A DNA stretch of 64,000 bases from Chenopodium formosanum (lineage: Eukaryota > Streptophyta > Magnoliopsida > Caryophyllales > Amaranthaceae), in contig CM044858.1 in NCBI GenBank assembly GCA_024500155.1, forward strand, positions 37,491,786 to 37,555,785, written 5' to 3'. Both the position numbers and the translations under genes were made by a program. Numbering within the stretch: the first letter of the stretch is position 1; each line of letters opens with the position of its first letter. Below, piece after piece: positions 56,316-64,000 of the stretch. The notes under the pieces are model-generated. The model was not told the origin of the DNA. It saw nothing but the letters and a program-made list of their open reading frames with translations, and did not search any database.

Positions 56316-57299
56316 ATGACACGGAAGAGTAAGCAATCACCGCTTATTCCCGTTGATCCGGAGCTAAATAGGACTTTGAGAAACGTCAGGAGACTTTTGT
56401 AAGGCACACTCGAGTTCTCCATTGTGTATTCGGATTCGGATCTGGAAGAAATCTTTTCAACCAACGAAGAAGAGAACATGGGTGATGACAATCCTCCTCC
56501 ACCATTGCTACGAGATTATGACCACCCCAATGCCTTCGCACTTCGGAGTGGCATATGTCTCCCCACCACTAATGCAAACAATTTTGAGCTATCGCCTCAA
56601 CTCATCCGTATGATACAAGGTGATCAATTTGGTGGGAGTTCTCATGAGTGTCCTTTTGCTCATTTGGACAACTTTCTCGAATTGTGCACCACCATCAAGC
56701 AAAACAACATTACGGAAGAGTTCATCCGTATGCATATGTTTCAATTCTCCCTCCGTGACAAGGCAAAGCATTGGTTGAGAACGGTAGAAGAGGGATCATT
56801 GACAACATGGGATGAAGTCACTAGAGCTTTCCTTGGAAAGTATTGTCCACCCGAAAAGATCGCTGAACTAAGGAGGAAAATCACCAATTTCAACCAAGAG
56901 ATTGATGAGACTTTGAGTGAAGCTTGGGAGCGTTTCAAGGACTACACTAGAAAATGCCCACACCATGGTTTCACATCATGGATCATTGTTCAACGCTTTT
57001 ATGATGGTCTTAATCCTACTTCAAGAGCCAATCTTGATAACGGGGCCGGTGGTAGCCTTAAAAAGCTATCGGTGGATGAAGCATACAAAATGATTGAAGA
57101 AGTGGCAAAGCACTACGCATATGGAGGTGATAGAAGGCAACCTCAAGTAAAGAAGGCCGGAATCCACGATCTTAGTGCAATAGACCTTATTGCATCAAAG
57201 TTTGACATGCTAGCTCATAAGCTAGACCAAGCCACTCTTACATCTCCAAGCTCTTCCTCACAACAAGTCATGTCTTGTGAGACTTGTGGAGGAAATGCT
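56316..57299 (+). pseudogene. Ty3/gypsy gag, broken
   Basis: The frame opens at 56316 with MTRKSKQSPLIPVDPELN, meets TAA at 56400-56402, and continues in the same frame to about 57299. The retrotransposon-gag domain is clear: CPFAHLDNFLELC, FSLRDKAKHWLRTV, FLGKYCPPEK and FNQEIDETLSEAWERFKDY. It is cut off after SCETCGGNA by insertion of another LTR at 57300. Protease, reverse transcriptase and integrase are absent from the window. Confidence 0.85.
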
Positions 57300-57594
57300 T
57301 GAAGGATTTGTGTCTTCGATAAGTGCAATTACTAGATATATCAAGGATCACTATTATGGAGATAATAAGTTGATTCTATTGGGGCGTCATCCTCTGTTGC
57401 TAGACTATGAGAGATGATCTTTGGGCTAGTCAAATAGTCCAAAGCGCTTTAGAATGGATCCTATATTGGTCACACACAAGGGTAATGGGTTAAGCAAGTT
57501 AGAGGCCCATTAATGGGCCTCATGAGCAATTAATTAGTCATAAGTATGATTGGGCTAAATGTAGTTTGAGTGGGATTAGGAATTGGGCTTGGAC
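57300..57594 (+). mobile_element. 5' part of an LTR of a large non-coding LTR element
   Basis: Nearly identical to 59270-59566 (TGAAGGATTTGTGTCTTCG onward). It is broken off at CTTGGACTT, where sequence of a different LTR family starts. Confidence 0.85.
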
Positions 57595-58757
57595 TTGTGT
57601 TAAGACGAGGCATTTGGACCGAATGATTAAAGCCCCAAAGAGGATATTTGGTTTGGGCCAAGTTACGAGCCTAAACAAGGAGTCCAAGCGGCCCAAGGGT
57701 ATCCGCCCGATGGTCCGCCTGATGGCGCGCCCGATCGGGCAAAGAAGACTTATATCGCAGCAGCCCTTCGCCCGATCAAAAAGGTGCGCCCGGTCGGGCG
57801 GTGTGGCGCCCGGTCGGGCGCGTGTCTCTGATAGATCTTTTAAGCATCGTTTAGTTTGTTTTAGTTTAGGATTCTTGCTTATTATAAATATGTTTTCGTT
57901 AAGCAAGTTTAGTATTCTTTTTACACTTCCTTACTCTCTCTTTACTTTTGTAATTCTTTCTCTTAGACTTTCTCTCTCTACTTAAGCTTATTTTCTCTCT
58001 CTACACTTTATACTTTGTTCTTGACTCGACTCTTTATTCCGATTACTTTGGTAACGATTTCTTTTCTCTTCATCTCGGTTATTTATTTTTATTCCTTCGA
58101 TCATGTCTTATTTTATTGCTTTGATTAGTTTAGATTTAATTATGTGTGAGTAGTTCTCTTTCTAGGGTTTATGGGGATCCATAAATAATATGAAGGGGTA
58201 ATTTATTGTTGTTAATTATCAATGTTATATTAATTTCCTATTGGTTGATTTAATGCTCTGTGACTAGATTAGGCTTGATCTTTTATGCATGAGTTTGACA
58301 TTATTGATTCGAGATTCGAGAGATGAGAATTGATGTTTAGGTCTAGTTTCAATTGGCAGGTTAATCTATAAATGGTTAAGTCGAGATTCGAGAGATGAGA
58401 TTTAATACCGGTAGACTAATTTTGTGATTGTAATACGTAGCGAAAGCCCTTTATAATCTGGTTAATTGATGCATTGATGATTGACTATTATGTTTTACCC
58501 TGGAGTATTATTTATTGGTGAACCTATGCCCTAGGTCTTTAATTCATTGATTCCTCCTATTTTATTCTCCCTACTTATATTCTTCGTAGTATAATCTTTA
58601 AATCACAACAAATTGTTACTAATAATTTAGATTGCTATTAATTAATTAGGAATAGAAAAACTAGTTTCCCTGTGGATTCGACCCTACTTCCCTATCTACT
58701 TTAGTTAGAGGACTTAGGTAATTACTTTTGATTAGGTGATACGACTTTAGCCTGTCA
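57595..58757 (+). mobile_element. LTR of the second gypsy-like family, opposite orientation to 54366-55791
   Basis: From about 57615 it is related to the reverse complement of 54366-55530. It has the same GCCCGATCGGGC palindromes (57727-57830) and the same final part AGGTGATACGACTTTAGCCT then GTCA. The first about 300 bp of the LTR are missing and no flanking duplication is seen, so it is truncated or was joined by rearrangement. Confidence 0.8.
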
Positions 58758-59269
58758 GCTATAGGAGCGTAGTGATGCTCGGTCAATCACATGGATATGC
58801 ATGAATGATGCATGATCGAACTATAGACCTACTTTGAAGTTCAAGTATAGAGCTTCTAGATATATTAATGGATTCCTTTGACATGAGTGGAACATTGATC
58901 TCATTCAATGGATGATATAACTACGGTACATTCAAACGTCTGCCCGTAACTGGAGATTATAAAGGGTGTTTCCTGGTTATTTCAGAAGTTGAGTGGGAGC
59001 TTTGGTTGCCACAAGATTGGATAGAGTCTTCCTATTTAATTAGGAGTGTGTCTTATTTTGGCCTCTTGAAGAGGGAGAATTTAGAAAAATGCATGGCCGT
59101 GCTCAAATGTGTTACACAGTAACCATTTATTTTGTAATTCTAACCCAGATTTCAGGAAATGATTTGTAGATTAATAATGATTACATAAAATGCAATCATA
59201 TTATCAAATAGACACAAAATGACTTAAGGAATTTGAATGTTGCGCACTTGTCTCAGACAAGTGGGAGAT
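58758..59269 (+). mobile_element. 3' internal part of the non-coding LTR element, with polypurine tract
   Basis: Non-coding. It ends ACAAGTGGGAGAT directly before the LTR at 59270, a typical polypurine tract. Confidence 0.65.
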
Positions 59270-60057
59270 TGAAGGAATTGTGTCTTCGATAAGTGCAATT
59301 ACTAGATATATCAAGGATCACTATTATGGAGATAATAAGTTGATTCTATTGGGGCATCATCCTCTGTTGCTAGACTATGAGAGATGATCTTTGGGCTAGT
59401 CAAATAGTCCAAAGCGCTTTAGAATGGATCCTATATTGGTCACACACAAGGGTAATGGGTTAAGCAAGTTAGAGGCCCATTAATGGGCCTCATGAGCAAT
59501 TAATTAGTCATAAGTATGATTGGGCTAAATGTAGTTTGAGTGGGATTAGGAATTGGGCTTGGACTTGGACTTGGACTATTATTTAGAGATATGATCTATA
59601 AATAATAGTCATGCCTAGGGTTGATGGATCAAGTCACAATTAACATACAGTGAATTGTGAATCTAAGCAACCAACATCCAAAGCCCTCACCCCTCTCTCA
59701 CGCACGGCCCTCTCTCTCCCCTCTCACCCACGGCCGGCCACCCCTAGTGGCTCTCGTGGTGTTGCGCGGTGGTTCTTGGCTAGTTCATTGTTCGTTCATC
59801 TCCGTAGAAGGTCGATAGAAGGGTTCTTTTGCGACTAACTAGCATTAGTGGAGGTCTTAATCTGTGCCCGTGGACCAAGTAGAGAAATCACGTTTGAGGT
59901 TCTTTATCTCCCTTTTGTTCTTGCTCGATCACCGGTGGAATCACGCTTCAAAGGTATAATTCTTACTTCTTTATGTGTTATGCATGAGATCCTTGGTTTG
60001 GTGCTATGTGAATATGATTCATGTTATTTCCGCTATTAGTACCTATAATCTCCTACA
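59270..60057 (+). mobile_element. Full LTR of the non-coding LTR element
   Basis: TGAAGGAATTGTG to CTCCTACA, 788 bp. TATA-like CTATAAATAATAG at 59596. It is preceded by a polypurine tract and followed by TGGTATCAG (60059-60067), the start of an initiator-Met tRNA primer site. One LTR therefore serves both sides. Confidence 0.8.
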
Positions 60058-63000
60058 GTGGTATCAGTTAGCCTCTTGCAATTACATATATTGAGTAATA
60101 ATTCTTTGATAATCCACAATTTTAATTCAATTAGGAGGGAGAATAATTTAATTATGGGTCAATTGTTAATTTAAATGCGATTTAACAATATAGAATCATT
60201 AAAGTTGTTTAATTTGCTCCATATTAGCCATAATTTGATCCGAAATTTGCCCTATAATTCTCGAAAAATTTGAACCCCATGAACCCTAATTTTCGAATTT
60301 TTAAACCCTAATTTGTAAAATTTTGTGTTTAATTTTGATTTATTTCGATGGTAATATGTTTAAAGAATTTAATCTATTTGATTACATGTTAAAATTATGA
60401 ATTTTCATGATCAAATTATTTAATTTAAGTGTTAAATTAAATTGGGGATTAATTTCATTAAGAACCCTAGTTTCAAAATTGAATATGATTTAGTTTTGGA
60501 ATTAATAGGACCACATAAAGTTTAATTTAATTTTACAAAAATCTGTTTTGTTTTATTTAATTAAAAATAAAAAAAAGGGAATTAAGGTGCGGCAGCTGCG
60601 GCTGGGTGGCGCAGCCACGACGACTGTCGCACCGGTGGTGGTCCAGGAGGGAGGGGTGGGCTGGGCTCGGATCGGAAAGGGGCAGCGCAGCAGTGCACCA
60701 CCCTGTTGCGTGTGCTGCTGCTGCTGCCCTCGCGTCACTGCAGTGGCAGCGTACACCGCAAGGTGTACGGCCACCGTGGCTGGCTTCGGCTGGCCACACC
60801 ACGATGGCTGACGCGGTTTTTTGAAAATTTTTTTTTTTTATTTTATTTTTATTTTATTTTGGATAAAATCAGATTTTCAAATTTTAAAAGGATAAGTTTT
60901 AATTTTGAAAAGATAATTAACAAGATTAAAGTTGTTATTTTTGTTAAGTTTGGATAATTATGGAGCAAAAGATTCTATTTGGATAATGATTGATTAAATA
61001 ATGTGATTATCCCATAATTATTTATGGATAATAATTGCTTTAAAATATGCGATTGGTTAGTAATTAGGATAGAATTTCCTAAATTAGTTAGGATAATCAT
61101 GGAAAATAAATATGATTTATCTTCCATAATTAAAATAAGATTTGATTCTATCTCATACCTAAATTAAAATATATGATATTTTATGATTGGTCATGAATAA
61201 TATATGATATTATCCAATTACAGTAATTAATTAAAATATGAGATATTTAGAGCCATGTTTCCTTTATTGTGAACATTCGATGTTGTAGTTTAGGAAAGCA
61301 TGATGAGTGATTTATTATATGGCACTTTATAATATATGATATTGTTTATTGCTATATATAGACTAGTATGGCCCATAGATTCTAAATACGATCTGCGCAT
61401 CGTGATGTATTTTTGTAATCTAAATACAGTCTGCGTACCGTTAAGTATTTTTGTAATTTATTTTATTTTATTTAAGTAGTAGATAGAATAGAATAAAATT
61501 ACAGGTTGCAGTTGATCCAAAAAGCCAATGAAGTGAAGGCCCAAATGAAGCAAGATGGATGAGATCCATGAAGGTTCAAGTGGGAGCATTTTTGCTTTAT
61601 TAGTTTTTCATAGGATTAAGGGGCCATACTATGTCATGATTTATTGCATTAGTAGATTATGCATGTTTAGGTTTATTTATGTTGCTTGATGATGCGCTAG
61701 AGTTCACTAAATAATTACAACATAATAAATCTAGATCCCAGTAATATTGATGCAGCTTTTCCAATTAAAAACCCGACGAAACCTTCGATCGTTTATGATA
61801 GGTCCGCCCTTAGCAGAGTTTCATAATATATCTTGGGGAAGTGGGGGTAGGATCGCATTCTACACTTTTAATTGGTTATATTCAACAAGGTTACCTAAAG
61901 CGTTTAGAACCTTGAAGCTAAGAGTAATAATTAAACATGCGATGGTTAATTATTTAACCAAGAATTACAAGAGTTGTAATCAGTAAAGAGTTTACTCACC
62001 TTGAAAATGAAATGGTTGATTGCAGGGCCTCACTCTGGTTAACTATTGCACAAATGAAGGATCTTGGAATCATTTTATTCAATAGGCACTACTACAAAAT
62101 TGGCCAAAGAGACCCAATATAAAAGACCTGTTATCTACATAAGCGGTCTCTTTGATCCAAGAGACCACTTATCATAAATAACAGGTCTCAAACTTCATTT
62201 GTTTTTGGTAAAAATAATTGAAAGACCTATTATCTATGACAACGGGTCTCTAGCGCATTTTTAAATTTATTTTCTTTTTAATTAAAAATAGGTAGAGACC
62301 CATTTTTTAAGAAAATCGGTCTCTCCTTTTTAGAAAAGAAAAAAAAAATTAAAAAATAAGTAGGGGAGACCTGTCATGCCACTTAACATGTCTCCTTTAT
62401 TTACAAAATAATAAAATGAAACCCTAACTAATTGCTTCACCGAATCACCGTACCCCTCTCCATTTCATTTCACGCCTCCTTCTTTCTCCTTCCTACTCTT
62501 TCTCTCTCCTTCCTTCTTCCTCCTTGCCCTCTTTCTCATCCCGTCTTTCTTCTCACCCTCTCTCTAACCCCTATAAACTCAGAGCACATTCACAATATTT
62601 CTAGTGTTTTTTGAGTGGATGATCTCTTAATTTTGTTTTAATTTCGTGCTGATGAGTGTTCTTGAATCTTCATGCTATTTTAAAGATCTATAAAATCTTC
62701 CAGCTTTTTCTCAATTTTTTCGTCTTTTTATTTAAATTATATTGTGAAGAATAATAAGAGGAGAGAGACAATATGAAGAAAGTCGGCGCCGATAAGAAGA
62801 AATTTCGACTAACATCCGTTGGATCTCTACAAAGAGGCGACAGTGATACAACCTGGGTTTTGCCTCTTTTTCTTGCATTTTTGTTGATTATTTGATTTTT
62901 TTTTTGTTTGATGATTTAGGGTTTAAGTTAGTTACAGATCTTAAATTTTTTCATTTTATCAAATTTTTTATGTTTAATTTCTTGATGATTTTGTGCATGG

Positions 63001-64000
63001 AATTAGTTTCGGTTAATGATTTTATCTCTTTTGGTTGATGAATGGTGTAATTTTGGTGGTAATTTTGCTGTGAATATAGAGGTTTAATTGTTGCGGTAAT
63101 GAAATTTAAGCTTGTGTTGCTGATTTAATTTGAATTTTGTTTTCTTTGGTTGTTTTTTATTTATTTATTTATTTTATTGTAGATGTTACCAATGTACCAA
63201 TGTATGAGATCAGAAGACTAAGAAATGCATGTCAATTTTATTCTGTTATACTTGTTTTCATTTAATTTTTCTGGAGAATTAACCATTCTATTTTTTTTTA
63301 ATTTTTTTTGTGTATTTGTATTTGATGTTGTAGGTAAAGATCTGCAAGTTTCAAGTTTGAAGTGAAGAAATTTGTAAATAAAGAACTTAGAAGCTAGAAG
63401 TTATCTTGTAAAGAGTTTCTTTTTTATTATATTTCTTGTATAGGATTTTCATTGATATTTAATACTTCGTATTCGTATTAGTAATATGTTTGTAATTTGA
63501 GGTATATGTAATTTTAAGAATTATTTTGTACGTATCATTTCGTAATGTAAAAATTAAAATTAAAATTCAAATACAATTGAATATTGATGAATAAAATAAT
63601 TTTTTTTTATTATAAATGAGGCCAAAGAGACCCGTTAGGTTAATAAGCGGTCTCAGTTTTGCTGAAAAAGAGACTGTCTTGCTTCAATAGGCGGTCTCAG
63701 TTTTCTAGAAAATGAGACTGCCTATCTCATATAGGCGGTCTCAGTTTTCTGAAAAATGAAACTGCCTATCTTAGATAGGCGGTCTCAGTTTTTTAATTCT
63801 AGAGACCACCTTTAATAAAGTGGTCTCTTTGCCAAAGAGACCGCTGAGCTAGAGACCGCCTCTAAGGCAGTCTCTTTGGCCTATTTGGACGGGTCTCTTT
63901 GGCCAATTTTGTAGTAGTGAGGGATCAATTTAAAATTGAATAAAATGCTTTAAAGTTACCAATAAATTTTAAAATTGCTTATGGTACTTTAAATTTATTA
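60058..64000 (+). mobile_element. Internal region of a large non-coding LTR element (LARD-like), interrupted by CACTA
   Basis: No gag or pol motifs in 60058-62086 or 63920-64000. A GC-rich island (60590-60830) stands out, with frames on both strands but no recognised protein. The right end lies outside the window. Confidence 0.55.
62087..63919. mobile_element. Non-autonomous CACTA element
   Basis: A 3-bp duplication AGG (62084-62086, 63920-63922). A perfect 29-bp terminal inverted repeat begins CACTACTACAAAATTGGCCA (62087-62115 and 63891-63919). Both subterminal zones, particularly 63620-63890, are full of GAGACCG/CGGTCTC motifs in both orientations. No transposase genes. The interior has a pyrimidine-rich stretch and a short frame from 62773 (MKKVGADKKKFRLTSVGSLQ), perhaps captured gene sequence. 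Confidence 0.95.

Noticed and set aside
60548..60957. Overlapping frames with Cys/Ala-rich and Pro-rich translations
   Set aside because: Product of the GC-rich island in the LTR element; all strands are open and no family was recognised.

Overview
This is a 64-kb piece of AT-rich plant nuclear DNA, almost certainly from a eudicot. It has spliced genes with GT-AG introns, Ty1/copia, Ty3/gypsy, LINE, SINE, Helitron, hAT, Mutator, CACTA, Stowaway and Tourist elements, and poly(A)/(TA)n tracts. The order or species cannot be fixed from sequence alone; a Caryophyllales-type genome is only a guess from repeat flavour.

Layout. (1) 1-14.2 kb, minus strand: a tandem pair of genes encoding the N-terminal nucleoplasmin-like (NPL) domain of plant nuclear FKBP immunophilins (FKBP43/53 type). 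The right-hand gene (5420-14161) can be spliced by eye into a 16-exon, 524-codon frame. Eleven of its exons are short, frame-symmetric mini-exons, most of them encoding one basic-LP-acidic unit of about 26 residues. No FKBP isomerase domain is found before its stop. The left-hand gene runs off the left edge. LINEs and a solo LTR lie in and between the two copies. (2) 14.2-20.3 kb: gene-poor spacer with MITEs and tandem duplications. (3) 20.3-33.3 kb, minus strand: an eight-exon (or more) PhoD-like metallophosphatase gene. A 101-bp intron has been enlarged to 6.4 kb by a very young, apparently intact Ty1/copia element, and another intron holds Helitrons, a Stowaway MITE and a LINE tail. (4) 34.9-39.4 kb, minus strand: a three-exon Pro/Ser-rich protein of the plant 'hydroxyproline-rich glycoprotein family' type. 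(5) 39.9-44 kb: solo LTR, Helitron, tRNA-derived SINE and a hAT element. (6) 44.3-48.2 kb, minus strand: a five-exon Golgi UDP-rhamnose/UDP-galactose-type nucleotide-sugar transporter. (7) 48.7-52.2 kb: a Mutator-like element with a GC-rich interior, then nested Tourist-like MITEs. (8) 52.6 kb, plus strand: a probable first exon of an unidentified gene whose first intron would contain the rest of the window. (9) 53.2-64 kb: a nest of LTR retroelements (gypsy LTR plus gag, two inverted LTR copies of a second family, a large non-coding LTR element) with a CACTA element inside.

The host genes look like unrelated housekeeping functions (nuclear chaperone/histone-related, phosphatase, sugar-nucleotide transport) and do not form a pathway. 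The least ordinary biology is the mini-exon array of the FKBP-NPL locus. The transposon boundaries are unusually well resolved: many can be assigned to the base through target-site duplications, and one through an empty paralogous site.
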